NCBI GenBank assembly: GCA_002118135.1 | Contig: BDIU01000127.1 | Coordinates: 62,001 to 126,000, forward strand | Direction of reading: 5' to 3' | DNA length: 64,000 nucleotides | Source of the DNA: Trebouxia sp. TZW2008 | Lineage: Eukaryota > Chlorophyta > Trebouxiophyceae > Trebouxiales > Trebouxiaceae | Shown here: positions 11,864 through 24,733 of the stretch, one piece after another | Layout of the letters: every line of letters starts with the position of its first letter | How positions within the stretch are numbered: position 1 is the first letter of the stretch | Notes under the pieces: generated by a model | The model's database searches: none | Told to the model about the DNA's origin: nothing | What the model saw: the letters and a program-made list of their open reading frames with translations, nothing else | Translations under genes and position numbers: made by a program

Positions 11864-14800
11864 ATGGCTGAGGTGCACACTGCAGAAGCGAAGGATATCG
11901 AGTCCCTCAACAAGCCCGACGACACCGCACACGGTGCTTACAATGTGTCGACCTTAAAAGACTCAGATGAACGCGACGAGGATGGTCATTTGAAGAGGAC
12001 AGGTGTGATGAAGTCTTGCCACCTGAACTGCGTGAAAGCATGTGTACATTAGCACATCCGAAATCTGCAGGCTTCTCAGGCGTTCAATTAAGCAGTCTGC
12101 CGTCAGCACTTTGTCTTTGTGCCCTTTTGGTACTCTCTAGCAGCAGTTCTTCTCAACATGTTGGTTTCGATGCCTCCAGCAACCATAACCATACCTTGTT
12201 CAAATGCTGTTGGGCTGCAATGAGCTTTTCAGCCTGAATGCAGCTAGCTGGTTCATCATACAGCTATTATGTTATGCTCTATCTGCCTTTGCAAGTAGAT
12301 CCGTGTCATGGGTTGTACCGGAAACAGTAGCATACAGTAATGTAGCACTTCAACATGTTGATTAAGAATTGCATGCATGAGATGCTGCAGCGTACTTGCA
12401 TGCACCATTTCTGCAGCATCATTTTGACACCATGGACTGTGCATGGCTCTCAGTACAGCTGGGCATAATGCAAAAGCCTTTGCACCCTCAATTGTTGCGC
12501 CAAAACTTGCACTCCTATCCACATATACACAAATGCTGCCTATTCGCAGGCAACTGGGTTACTGCTGCTGCGCACATTGTGACAGCTGTCATTGGTTCCG
12601 GAGTGCTGTCTCTGGCATGGTCAATTAGTACCATGGGCTGGGTTGCTGGCCCAATCATCCTCTTCTTGTTTGCGGCAGTCACATGGTACATGTCACTGCT
12701 GCTGGCGGATGCGTACCGCAACCCACGGGACACTGGCAAGCGTAATTACACATACCCTGGAGCAGTTTCAGCCATTCTTGGTAAGCATTGCTGGGTATGT
12801 GAAAGTGGGCGTTAAGATACCATAATGGGCTACTTTAATACATGATTTTTAACTCTCAAGTGCTATGATGCATTTGTGACATGTCTGTGAGTTTGTCTCA
12901 TACATGCCTTGATATCGCTCATTTTCACCAAGCAGCTCAAAGTTGTTGATGCTGCCTTCAGCTCATTTGCTGACTTCTGCTTTATCTGTAAAGCTGAACA
13001 GATCAAACAGCTGATTGGCTGTAACTCCAAGTTGGTATGAATTTCCACGCTGCACAGACCCTGAAAATTGACTAACTTTGCTTGATGAGGCACATGATTT
13101 GCACAGCTTCTGGCCTCCATGTGCTGAGTAACTTTCATCGCCTCCAGCTCGCTGCTGTATGTGGGTCGCATGCTGTGTGTGGGGTGCATGCGGGAGGTCT
13201 TTCCATCACTGCTTTGTGTTTGGTGCAATCAACTGCACAAGCGCTGACGCAACGAACAACTGGCCTTGCAAGACAGCTTTGTGTGACGAACAAGTGACAC
13301 ATATGCAAGAAAATTGTCAGGATATTGTCTGATCATCAAGGAGTGTTGCAGGCGGCTCGTCTGGCATGTCTGGATATGTGTGGTTCTGCGGCATCATCCA
13401 GTACCTGAACCTGGTGGGCACAGGCATTGGCTACACTGTCACAGCTGGTATCAGTATGACGTGAGCACCTGTTCTACTCACCCTCCACATGGTTCATGTT
13501 GCGTAAGCTTCACCAATGCTGAAAGTGCTTCATCAATGCAGCAGCAGCTGTCAGCAAAAGCAGCAGTCACCTTACTTTGGAGGATATTTTGAAGGACATG
13601 AGCATCGTGTGAAGTGTAGCAGGCTACCTTCCTGATCGTTTGCTTGCACTTTCTAGTGTTCTCAAGCTTGTCGCAGCATACCCTGTCTGTGTGTACCGCC
13701 TTGTTTGTCCATCCATAGCATACACATGAGAAAGAGTTGACTTCAGCTTCTCTGCTGGGCACACAGCCACTTTCTCATGTTGCAGGGCTGTACGGCGCTC
13801 AAACTGCTTCCATGAGAACCAGGACCAGCTGAATGCCAATGGAGGGGAATCAGCTGGAGACTCACTCTGCCATGTGAGTTTTGCATGCTGAATTTATATT
13901 GCTGTATAACATGCTGAACATCTGCATGTGCAACAAAGAAAGCTGATCTTATTGATGGCAGCGGTACGTCTCATCAGTTTGCAGGATATACCCCGTTTTG
14001 AGGGTGCAGCTGAGTAAGAGGAAACTCATTCATGCTGTGCAGCTTTGTGACCATGCAAGATAAGCTGCATCGATGGCCTAGTCACAGCAGCAAGTCCACT
14101 ATGACTGTTGGTTGTTCATTCTTCAGCATATATCTTGCTCAAACAGTCAGAAGCTCTGGAGTAGGGCTTCAAAGCTGTGTTGACAGCAGAGCAATCCCTG
14201 CACCTTGCTGCCCAGTCATGGTATACTCAAGATTGTATGTACTGACACTCAAGCGTTACTTGACTGCTGCAGGTGTCCAACAACCCCTTCATGCTCATCT
14301 TTGGAGCCTTCCAGATTTTGCTGAGCCAGATCCCAGACTTTGACCGCCTGTGGTTCCTGTCTATCATTGCAGCTGTCATGTCTTTCAGCTACTCCACTAT
14401 TGGTCTTGGACTGGCCATCGGCAAGACTACAGGTCAGTCGTATTCTTGCAACTGCCGACAAAGTTCAGCTGATATGCAGCATATCAGCTGAAGTGGTCAA
14501 AGCATGCAACAGCTCACACTGTTCGATCATCCATGTTCAGTTGTCATTTTTAGTGGTTCCTATCCTTCATTGCAGCCTTCGTGTCCTTGAGCTACTCCAC
14601 TGTTGGTCTTGGACTGGCAATTGGCAAGACCACAGGTCAGTGTTCTTGCTGCAACAGCTTACAGTGGCCGTTTCGTTGCAAAAGCTCAAAAGCTTCAAGG
14701 TACCTCAGCAGCCAAGTCAGCCTCTATGCCAGTGTCTGCATAGCCACAAAGAGACAGATCCATCTTCTACATAGCTTGATGTTGATCTGCACCATATGCA

Positions 14801-16054
14801 CATTGTGCATGATACACAAAGAGAATGATGGTGCCTGCAGCACCATTGCAGCAACAGCAGCAGTGGCAGCAGCAACTTCACTGCTCGTGTGCTCACACAC
14901 TGCAATCGTTTCAACAGAAGTGCTGTCTGCACTGCACCAGCCCATCAAACCCCTTACCTATATAGTGCTACTCCTGCACCATCTGAAAGTTGTCAGGCCT
15001 CATCTTAGACACAAAAATAGTTGGTTTTCGGGGTGCAGAGAGAAGTCGGCAGCACTCCACAGAATCTTTTGCAGAGGTTGAAGCTTTGCAAATTTGGCGA
15101 CCTGCAACTTGCAACAATACTGAAAGTGATTGTTGTGATTGCAGAGGGAAAAGCGCAGCATTCCACAGGGTCTGTTGCGGGTTCTCAGGACGTGACAGCC
15201 ATCAAGACCTGGAATGTGCTGAATGGGCTGGGCAGCATGGCCTTTGCTTACTCCTTCTCTTTTGTCCTGGTTGAGATTCAGGTATGGTCTGATTCATAGC
15301 CATAATGACACACCCATCTAGTGTTACATCATAGATCTGTGGGATTCATATACAATATACACCAAAGAGTTCTACAGGGCCAATTTCACTCCATGGAGGC
15401 CCTTCTGACTTCTTTGGCTGCATTCCAGATTATATTTGTGCTCATGCATGAGACCTGACTTTTATGCTAAGTAACCACTGCTATCACAAAGTGGTTCTGT
15501 CTTGCTGTTGTCACAACTGTGTTGATTTTTGGAAATGCATTTCTCTAATATTTTTGCGGTATGCAGGACACCATCAGAAAGCCCAAGGTTGGCTCAGAAG
15601 CTGGTCAGATGAAGAAAGCAACAACCCTAGCCATTTTCATCACCACTGCTTTCTACATGGCTGTGGGAACCATAGGGTACGGCGCATTTGGCGATGCAGC
15701 CCCGACCAATTTGCTGACAGGGTTTGGGTTCTTCAACCCATACTGGCTGATTGACATCGCCAATGTCTTCATCATGGTGCACCTGGTTGGTGCATACCAG
15801 GTATGGGAGTTGGTCATCTGCTTATAGACCCTCACTAGACCCTACCTCATGTCTGTTGCTTGATGCGCACTGAATTGCTCATGGATGTTAGCACTTGCCC
15901 AGTCTGTGTCTGCCTGACTTCAGTTGACCTTGCCTTGTCTGCTGCTGCTTTGCTGCTGCTGTCGCTGCTGCTTTCCTGCTGCTGTTGCTGCTGCTTTTGC
16001 TGCTGCTTTCCTGCTGATGTTTTTGCTGATTCCGCTTGCTGTTGCCGCTGCTGT

Positions 16055-16089
<35 letters not shown>

Positions 16090-17419
16090 ATGCCTGGTCT
16101 CCAAGCAAAAAATAGCTGTTCTTTGTGCATGACTGTTCTCGCTTCGATCACAATCTGCAGGCATCAAGTGCATTTCCTCATGAGTTGTCATTCATTTGCA
16201 GGTGTTCACACAGCCATGGTATGCTTTTGTTGAGAGTACAGTCTACAGATACACTCCCAAGAACTTCTTCACTCACAAGGAGTTTGTAATCCGGATTCCT
16301 GGCATTGGCGCCCTGCGCTTGACCCTGTTCAGACTTGTTTGGAGATCGCTATACGTCTGCTTCACCACAGGTAAGCAAGCTCATCAGCTGCTCATCAAGT
16401 TGCTGCGCTTGCCAACCAATCACATGCAGTGGACTTCTGCTCAACATACAAATGGCTGTCATGCTTACATGCATGTGTCAATGTACAAATTGCCTGCCGC
16501 TTAGCATTTGCAGAAATGCATGCAAGGTCAACTCCAAACTCACTGCCTGGCCTGCTTATGGCGGTCAAACAGCACCTGCATAGCTAGATGTGTCTGTCTT
16601 GTCTATATGCATATGCATCACCATGTCCTGATTGCAGCCATTTGCTCACATCAGCTTGCAGTCGGGACATGTTGAGTCAGGGTGGGCAATATGCTGATTT
16701 TGCTTGTGCTGCAGTGATTGCCATGCTGGTGCCTTTCTTCAATGATGTGGTTGGTCTGCTGGGAGCTATTGGGTTCTGGCCCCTCACAGTGTTCCTGCCC
16801 ATCCAGATGCACCTCAAGCAAGCCAGTAAGTGCAAGAACATAGTCTTTCATACCTTGTGTCAGCTGACTCATGCGCTCTTGCCAGCTTGCATATGGGTAT
16901 CTGAGGAGCGCACTACTCAGTTCAGCAGTGGCATTAGCTTATGTTGCTTGCTGTGTAATGCTGCAGTCACCCATCTTGCTGCTTTCCTTACAGCCTAGGG
17001 CTTGAACCCAAGTCATGTTGCTACACTTTGCAAACATCTCTGTTATTGGGCCAGTGGCAAAGGTTTCAGGCTATCTAGGGTCAAGTCTACAGTATGGCAC
17101 ATACTGAACTGTCTGCATGGCATCATACTGCTTGACAACCTTTCGTTATGCTGAGCATGAGCATGTTGTGATCAGAAAACAAAAAGAAAAGTCTACGCGG
17201 TTAGGCGTCATAACAGGAGCCTCTGTCTAAAGAAGCAGCCCAAGATTGTGGTCACACTCATGCCATGTTGCAGGCGTACCCAGATTCTGTGCCAAATGGT
17301 GCATCCTGCAGTTCGTCAGCTTCATTTGCTTGCTGGTCACTTTGGGTGCAGCAACCGGATCCATTGCACAGATTGTTCTTGATACTGAGGACTACACACC
17401 CTTTGTCACCCAGTACTGA
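11864..17419 (+). CDS. AAAP-family amino acid permease
   Basis: Ten exons: 11864-12002, 12550-12780, 13352-13460, 13786-13873, 14273-14432, 15145-15281, 15567-15800, 16202-16370, 16715-16825, 17274-17419; every joint is in phase, giving 507 residues with TGA at 17417. A hydrophilic N-terminal tail (~46 residues) precedes the diagnostic first membrane segment NWVTAAAHIVTAVIGSGVLSL. It is followed by GIGYTVTAGISM, FGAFQILLSQIPDF, YSTIGLGLAIGKT, GSMAFAYSFSFVLVEIQDTI, YGAFGDAAPTNLLTGFGF and FWPLTVFLPIQM. This is the plant AAP-like branch of the amino acid/auxin permease family: about ten to eleven membrane helices importing neutral or acidic amino acids with protons, usually at the plasma membrane. 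Substrate cannot be read from sequence. Two introns contain exon-edge duplicates. Confidence 0.93.
14531..14637 (+). repeat. Copy of the permease 14273-14432 exon 3' edge
   Basis: Repeats the part of the exon encoding WFLSIIAAVMSFSYSTIGLGLAIGKT as a diverged version (SLSYSTVGLGLAIGKTT) with its own GTCAGT donor at ~14637. The copy has a one-base shift near its start, so it does not extend the frame fully. Confidence 0.75.
15030..15076 (+). repeat. Copy of the permease 15145-15281 exon 5' edge
   Basis: GTGCAGAGAGAAGTCGGCAG and the following bases match the true acceptor and exon start at 15139-15190 (GCAGAGGGAAAAGCGCAGCA). It lies about 110 bases upstream of the exon it copies. Confidence 0.65.
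15940..16091 (+). repeat. CTG/TTGCTG microsatellite
   Basis: Interrupted CTG triplets with a pure run at about 16054-16089, inside the intron 15801-16201 of the permease. The poly-Gln, poly-Ala and poly-Leu open frames it creates on either strand are artefacts. Confidence 0.9.
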
Positions 17420-17429
17420 CTTTACTCAG

Positions 17430-17625
17430 CGGTGTTACGCAACTCAGCATGACCCCGCTCGGCAGCTGAGATTGATGATGAGCATGAAAATGTCACTCCA
17501 CAATGTTACTCAACTCAGCATGACCCCGCTCGGCAGCTGAGATTGATGGTGAGCATGATAATCTCACTCAACAGATTTACGCGACTCAGCATGACCCCGC
17601 TCGGCAGCTGAGGTTGACAAGAATG
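17430..17625 (+). repeat. Three ~71-base tandem units in permease 3' flank
   Basis: Each unit contains ACTCAGCATGACCCCGCTCG followed by GCAGCTGAG; units begin near 17433, 17504 and 17575. They start within about 15 bases of the permease stop, so they are probably transcribed as 3' UTR. Confidence 0.8.
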
Positions 17626-18738
17626 ATGAGCATGGAAATAGCATTTACAACACGGTTTACCTTTGCCTGAAAGCGGGGCAGACACATATCGCAATGGTTT
17701 CAAGAAGAAGACTGGCATTGACATCAGACCCAAGTTTTGGTTCAGATGTCATTGTTGGGAAGTGACTGGTTGCAAGAATGCTGTTTAGTCTTTTGGCGTT
17801 GTAGACTTAGCAGAGCTGTGTGTCTATAGAATGGCATAGACTGCTTTCTTGAGGTTTGGGAAAGGCATAAGTCAAGGCAGCAATGCGCTGTATCATCATC
17901 AGCAGCGGTACTATACCATCCTTTTGGCCCAAATGAGTTTTAGGATCCGCAGAGCTGTGTGTCTACGGAATGGCATAGACTGCTTTCTTGAGATTGGAAG
18001 GCATACGTCAAAGCAGCAATGCAATGTACATTGTTGGTTGCCGCAGGATGTCGCGCTCATGAGTGTGATTGGTTTGTGGCGGTGTTTGGAATCTTGTCTC
18101 GAATAGCTGACTGGACGTGTAATTGGCATTAACAGCATTGGCTTGACATTGGTGACAAATGCTACATTGCAACGCCTGCGCGGCTATACAGGTGCAGCTT
18201 AACAGTCTGTGATCATCATCAACTGTCCTTTAGTGTGTGGCAAAGCAGCAATACAACGCGCATGTGAGCATCATACAGGGTACAAGTTGTGCCTGTCAAG
18301 TGTGAATCGAGGCATCAACAATCATTATGTCAATCAATCCCGTCATGACATCCAGCGAAAGCACTGCGGATGAGTGTGTTGCAACTGAGGGGTGCGTCCA
18401 TCAATTGACCGCAGCTGCCGGTATCACAATTCACAACAGTCAGCGGGGAATATTCAGCATCAAATTTGCAGACCAATCAGCGCAGCCAGACAATTTGCTG
18501 AATTCAACAAGACAAACTCGCAGCTAGCGTTGACAGTTTGATGCTTGACAGTGCTTTCATCACAGAAACGTCAAACAAACACACAGTCATGTCAAACACA
18601 GGACAGCATGTGGAAAAGTCAGAGCACTCTGCAAGACATGCCGACACTTTTGCCGCGCGCAAGATTATTACTGTCTGTAACTCAGTCAGCAGTCTGTCAT
18701 GACTATGGATCATTACCACGATGCAGCTTGTAGCTGCT
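17626..18738. other. Convergent intergenic interval with a direct repeat
   Basis: Lies between the permease (+) and HAD phosphatase (-) stops. A direct repeat of about 75 bases is present (about 17811-17890 and 17948-18022, sharing AGAGCTGTGTGTCTA and GGCATAGACTGCTTTCTTGA). No coding exon supported. TGTAA near 18117 could be a poly(A) signal for the permease. Confidence 0.5.
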
Positions 18739-20798
18739 TTACTTTTTCCTGCTTATTTCCTGCGATGCCCGCCTGCCCAAGGTCCTCTGTTCCTCTACGT
18801 CAAACACTTTGTCAACAGCTTCGCCAACACCTTCCACAACATAGTGAGCTGGATCTTCCTTATCATTGCTGTCAACACCACCTTTGTACACTCCTGTACA
18901 TACAAGAATCGACCGCCAGATGTTTCCTGCTGAGTTTGCTCCCCGTACGTCACTCTTTGGGTTGTCGCCAACAGCGTACACATGCTTGAGCTTGTGAGAC
19001 TTGCTCTTGTCAGGTGACTTCTCTGCCAGTGCATCCAGCTGCGCTTGCAACTTCTTTGCTGCGATTTCATATGCTGGCTTGTTTGGTTTGCCTGCACCAC
19101 ATCTTGACAATGTCAGCGCTGCGCGCATCCACAAAGTCCTCACTGTAAATGCTTGAGAAGGCAAAGAAGGCCAAGAATAGATGGCGCACACGATGTGACC
19201 AGCGGACCAACTAAGGTGAGGGCTGTATCAGCGTCAGAAATATGCAGTGCTGCTATCGAGCATTTGTGGAGGAGTGTTGCTCAGCGGGGTGCGTGGCTCA
19301 AGCTTTTGGCAGTCAGTAAGTCTGTGTCGAGGTAGACTGACCGTGTCTGATAATGTCAATATGCCTGCCAGTTGACTCGTGGAACAGCACGTCCAGCAGC
19401 TGAATGAAGGCGCCAGGGCCAAAGCGTGCTGTGTGGAAGTGCTCTGCGTATGTGAAGTCAAAGTTGCAGTTGAACAACTTCACATGCTGCTTGTTGTCCT
19501 CGGCTAGCTCATTGATATTGCCATTAGATCTGCAGACAGGACAAGACCAATGATATTGCCATTAGATCTGCAGACAGGACAAGACCACCAATATTGCCAT
19601 TGGATCTGCAGACAGGACAAGAGCAATGATATTGCCATTAGATCTGCAGACAGGACAAGAGCAATGATGTTGCCATTAGATCTGCAGACAGGACAAGAGC
19701 ATTGATATTGCCGTTAGATCTGCAGACAGGACAAGAGCACTGTCAGGATCGTCATAATGGCATGCAGGGATGTTGCCAACACTTCAACAAGATGGAGGCA
19801 GTCAGGATGACCAATGAGGATCCTGCAAAATCTGTTATGACAGCTGAGCTTTGCAGGCATGAGGTGTCGTGAACTGAAACGGCAGGTACACCATGTTGGA
19901 CATGATGCAAGCATGCCTCAAGCATGGACACAAGGGTTGACAGCAACCCCTGTAGCCCATGGTGATAGCTTTCAGAGACAATGGGCACAATGCAAGCAAG
20001 CACAACACCTGCAAAGAGAGATCAGCAGCAAGCACATTGCGCAATGGGCTGACCGCAGGCATGCAAGCAGACCAGCGTCTTGGGATGCATGAGTCATGAC
20101 ATGCAAATGCAGCGTTACCTGAGCAGATCACAGATGATCTGAAGGTCCTCATGCCAGTTTTCTGGTGTCTCAACAACCACGACAGCTGCAACAGGCTTCT
20201 CTGCCCAGCTCTTGTCTTTCACTTCTGGGTACTTGAAGTTGGGCAATGCATGGGGATGACATGCTGCGAACTCAGAAATGAGAGCAACATTCTTGAAACC
20301 ATAGCCTGCATGTTTGTAGGCACTTTAGGTCCTGATTGGAATCCAGAACTGCATTGGCATGTGCATTTCTGCACAAGCAAATGCCTTACCCTTGAGAATG
20401 CCTTTCAGGTCAGTTCTGCTGTAACCTGTCACCAGTACAAGCTCGTCACCAAAGTCATTTGCATGATTCTGCATGAGAAGAAGACGCTTGACATTGCAGG
20501 TTTTGTTGCATCGTCTTGTTCAAGCTTGCTAAGTCACCAGCTAGATGAGGCTTGCCTGCAGAGCCGAGTGGTTCAGCACCATGCTTTTGTTGGTGACCGG
20601 GATGTCGAATTGCTTGGACAGAATTTTGGCCCGTTCGTCCTCGGTGTCCATACCATTGTTTGTGACGAACAAGTAGGGAACACCGCTGTCGTGCACCTTC
20701 TTCAGTGACTCCTTGGCATTCGGCAGTAGGTCCCACCCTCTGATCAGTACACCGTCTATGTCAAACACGAAGCCAAACTCAGGCAACCCCTCCGACAT
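18739..20798 (-). CDS. HDHD5/CECR5-like HAD-superfamily (class IIA) hydrolase
   Basis: Exons on the minus strand: 20556-20798, 20390-20468, 20119-20305, 19342-19529, 18739-19091; phases agree, giving 349 residues. Motif I FDIDGVL lies at residues 11-17 (Asp nucleophile and acid/base), followed by GVPYLFVTNNG (motif II region), RFGPGAF, GKPNKPAYE (motif III lysine) and VGDNPKSDVRGAN (motif IV acidic pair). This order and the FNCNFDFTYAEHFHTARFG segment match the CECR5/HDHD5 group, a conserved mitochondrial or cytosolic HAD clade whose substrate is not established. The first intron appears to use a GC donor (CTGCAG then GCAAGC at 20555). The 19529 acceptor sits inside a six-fold 38-base repeat. 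Start chosen at the first ATG, 13 codons before the catalytic aspartate. Confidence 0.88.
19514..19741 (-). repeat. Six 38-base tandem copies of a splice acceptor
   Basis: The unit contains, on the minus strand, TTGTCCTGTCTGCAG followed by ATCTAATGGCAATAT, which is the real acceptor and the first exon bases of the HAD gene. The copy nearest the exon (acceptor at 19530) gives the in-frame product. The other five, 38 bases apart, are equally good acceptors but would shift the frame, because 38 is not a multiple of three. Confidence 0.9.
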
Positions 20799-20978
20799 CC
20801 TGTTCAATTGCGCTGCAGCTGCCGGTTGACTGCTCCGACTCAAGTGTTATCACTTGAGCAATGCCGGAAAGATGCGCAGCGCAGCGCAGCAGATGCCGAC
20901 CTATCGGCTGCAGGGAGAACTCGCAGTGAAGACGATTGGATTGACCATCATCTGCCGCCTACGGGAGAAGCAGTTACT
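20799..20978. promoter_or_regulatory. Short divergent promoter (HAD / membrane protein)
   Basis: Only 180 bases separate the two outward-facing ATGs (20798 minus, 20979 plus). The interval is GC-rich, with a GCAGC-rich stretch at 20875-20895 and no TATA box. It probably serves both genes. Confidence 0.5.
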
Positions 20979-23900
20979 ATGGCGGAGGCGTTACTACGGT
21001 CACACTTACGGTCGACTTGCTTGATCAAAAGCAAGCAACAGCTGGGCAAACTCAAACATCGCCTTGCAACCTTCAGTCTTGCACGTGCGACTCTCTGGTG
21101 CTCAAACTGTTTTCGCACTGCTTGACATACCTTTTTCCTGTTCCAGCAACAGGCTGTACAGCCTTCGTTCACGCCATGTCGGTTACAGTAGCCATACTGC
21201 TGTGGTTCAACTCCAACCAATGGCTCGTTATTCTGCCAACAGCAATAATGGCCGCTGTTCGCGCTTTCGCTTCAGACCGCTCTGTGAGCAAGACTGCCCA
21301 TGCGATGGTGCCCTGGGGTGTGCAGTCAAAACTTTGTGAAGCAGACATCGTCTTTGTTGAGGCTTCTGACTCACTCCGTTGCTTGTACACACAGGCATGA
21401 TGTTGATGATTCACCGAATGACCGTCGCTTCGCCTAACCTCACGCCCCTCGGTGCTGTGGGCTGGTTTGCTCACATGGTTGTAGGCAAGTACTCAAACAG
21501 CTGTGTGATCCTTTGTCCTCTGAATTGTTAGCTGCGCATCTTGGCAACATCTTGTATGTGCCACAAGTCAACTGCTTGTATGCTGTGCAGTATTTGCTTG
21601 TGTCGCCCTCCTGCTGTTTGTGGCATACCTGCTATGGTTTGCGGCAAAGCAGTTGGAGATCTACATCAGACAGCAGAGGCAGCCAAAGACTCAGCTTTGC
21701 CCGAACCCAGCCCGCCGCTTCAGCGCTTCACGCTTCTTGACATGGTCACCAGCCTCTGTCTTTGACCGCTCCTTCTGGAGAGTCACATTCGCCCTCAGCG
21801 TGGCTGTACTTTGCTTCATCCCTGTTGCTCCTACTGCTGACCACTCTTTCAGCATCAGTCCCAGACCAGAATTCCAGCCACACTACGCGCAGAACCCGTA
21901 TGGCCTGTCCCCTTTGACGCTTGACCCCGTTCAGTGGGATCGTGTTGAGTGGCTCCCCAACTTGCTGTCTAGCTCTTCGCACACAGCACAAGTGGCATGG
22001 ACGCTTGTCAGCAAGACAGAGGCCTCACACATCGTGCGTGATTGGAGTATGGATATACAGCAGGCTGTGCCTGACCGGGCATACAGCAACTGGAGCTGCA
22101 CTGCGCCTGACTACTTCCTGAACTGGAAGGCTCAGACGCAGCAGCTCACAGATTTTGCTGCTGCCAGCTTAGGCCCCCACCCAACAGCTGCCATCATCTT
22201 CAACACCAGTACTGACCAAGAGTCAGGAAACCACAGCGGTCATAGCCTTCTTCCTTCTCCCACTACTTCAGATCACACCAATACAGCTAGAACATTCCCT
22301 GCCACAAAGCCAGCTGCTCAGATTGCTGCATCACCTGAGTCACCTTTAGCAGCTGCGCCAGCACCTGCAGCTTCTTCTTCCATCTCAATTCCACAGGATT
22401 CTGCCTTTGACCTCCCAAAGCTAATCCGTGACACATTCAACACACCATCCCCAATGAGCCAGAAAGCACCCAGTCAGCAGCACATCAGTCGCCTGCTGCA
22501 GTAACTCCAGTGACCCAGACTGGCTCAGCTTCAAGCTCCATTCCTCTTCCTGAAGCTCATCTCGGCATCCAGTCGCCAGTCAATTCCCTGCGCCCTGAGA
22601 TTGCTGCCCCAGCTACTGACAAGGAGTTGGCACCCTGCGCAAGCCAGCCAAGCCATACTCACACATCGATGAGCGCCTGTGCAACAAGTTCGGGTACCTG
22701 GAACACCTTACCGTTAGACACCGCCCCCTTCACCGCCCATCACCACCACCTCAACACTCTCACTCACTCAATTTCTCTGACTGCTCTTGTTCATGATGAC
22801 ACTGACTCCAGCACATGCACTCCCTTTTGCTGCTCAGTGTTGGCCTCTTCTTCACTGGCGCACTCTAATGTCAGCGTGCATTTGACTAGCATGGCAAGCG
22901 CTCACTTGGACGTTGGCAACCATCTCAGCAGCACAAGCTCTCAAGTGCCCAACACCACCAGCGTGGGACCACAGGAGGGGCAAGAGCTAATGCAGCATGA
23001 CACAAGCTCAGGTAAGAGGTCCCTACGATTGCAAGACCCTCAGTAGTATCTGCATCGTAGCGTGTGTTTTTGCAAATGCATATGCATATGCTAGAAAACA
23101 ACCAGTAACGCAGCATTATGCGCATGCCTGCTGTTTCACTGCTGCAAGCAATTTTCTGCGGCGCATTGCAGCTTGTTCACACCATGTGTGCAACCAGCGT
23201 CCTGTTGCAGCATTTACTGGTCAGCATCAGTGCTGTCAATGGTGGTGGCATTGCAGCCTGTGACAGCTCATCAGACCCACTGTCTGTGCCACGCCCTGTA
23301 TTGTGCCATGCCCTGCAGCGCCAAGCTTGGCAACATCCACATGCTTACAGGTGACTAAACTTTGTGTGCTATGCAGTTTTGCCAGAGGAGGCTGTCGTGC
23401 CTCAGTCTCAAGGCTGGAGGAGGCTTCGCTTGGTGGTCAACACCATTGGCGTCTTGGCACTGATGATGACCGTCTTCATGGGTAAGTCTGCTGAACTTCA
23501 GATATTGCCTCACTGTTCTACACACATAAGGATGTTGCTGTTCATGCTGCTTGTCAGGTCAGATCATGTTACTGTTGTGTTCCATTTCTTTGACACAGAT
23601 TATTTCATGGTTCTTTGACATTTACAGTGCAGCATTTGTCATCAAGCTTTGTGCACTATTCACTGGAATTCTGACAACCATAGCATTTGTGTGAATATGT
23701 TTTGCATGCAATGATGGTAACGAAGCAGTGCAGCTGAAAGGTGTACATTCTGACTCTCTGCATACTGACTGCAGGTTTGGTGCGGTGGAGTTACAACAGG
23801 TCTGTGAAGCCACTTGTCCCAACTGCACTGCAGCTAAAGCAAGCCAAGGCCTTCTCAGATGCCGCCAACTTGGCTGTCACCCAGCACAGACAGTCAAGAA

Positions 23901-24733
23901 TTGCCACAACCACGGCAGCCACCAGCAGCACCAACAGAATCACCGCGCATCAGAAGCTGTCAGCCTTCAAGTCAGGCAAATTCGCCTCGATGATTGACAC
24001 AATCAGTGCATCTGGTGCTGTACAGTCGTCTCTTGGCCTGGCAAAGGGCAAAGTCGCAAAGGCTCCTTTCAAGTACCAGCCGCCTGCAACAGTTGGCATG
24101 TCAGCCTTTGCATGGCATATGACCGGCAATTCCTCTTCTTCCTCGCTCAAGGCTTCAGACGCACACACCCGCACTCACCATGCCACAGCCACAGCCAGCA
24201 AGGCAGCAGCACAGACAGACTCCCACCTCATCCCTGTAGCAGCTCTCCAGCGGCTTATGTCCCCTGCTCTGCCACAGCTGAAGAGCTCTGCCACAGCCAA
24301 AATCAATGCTCCCATCGCCTTGACAGCCAACAGCGCACAGGGCAAGGTCACCAGGCCTGTTGGCATGTTCAGGAGCAGGCACGTCAGGCACATCTTTACC
24401 TCAGTTGACACGATTGAGCCCCAGGGGCTGGGTGCTGATGTCACGCCTAAGGTTGCTATCAAGTACCAGATGCTTCAGCAGGCTGCTGTTGATGTTATGC
24501 CTGGTGACACTGGCAGTCAGCCCAAGATTAGCCAGGTTGCTACAGATGCTGTACCTGACAGCTGTCTTATGACCAGTCAGAATGCGCTCATGCAGCCTGC
24601 TGCCGCCATTGTTGAGTACAAGGCAAGAGGTTGTGGCTTGATTAGAAGGTGCAGCAGCAAAGCTGTGCAGAAGGTCAAGGGCAGCTTGAAGAGGCACCTT
24701 CTCCTCTGTGCAGCGCCAAAGGTCCTGGAGTGA
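20979..24733 (+). CDS. Unrecognised multi-pass membrane protein
   Basis: Exons inferred: 20979-21084, 21147-21317, 21395-21484, 21591-23011, 23377-23481, 23775-24733 (TGA). Joints at 21084, 21317, 21484, 23011 and 23481 are all phase 1; the donor at 21485 would be GC. Inside the long exon the frame must switch between about 22432 and 22504, by a short intron or an indel. About 950 residues. Likely membrane helices: AMSVTVAILLWF and WLVILPTAIMAAV (exon 2), GAVGWFAHMVV (exon 3), FACVALLLFVAYLLWF and VTFALSVAVLCFIP (exon 4), LVVNTIGVLALMMTVFM (exon 5). Between helices is a Ser/Thr/Pro-rich loop of several hundred residues, and the last exon is a basic Ala/Ser/Lys-rich tail of ~320 residues. I recognise no family. 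The splice sites and matching phases argue that it is real. Confidence 0.6.

Noticed and set aside
15847..16191. Poly-Gln, poly-Ala and poly-Leu/Cys open frames
   Set aside because: Produced by the CTG microsatellite inside a permease intron; flanking exons splice past it in phase.
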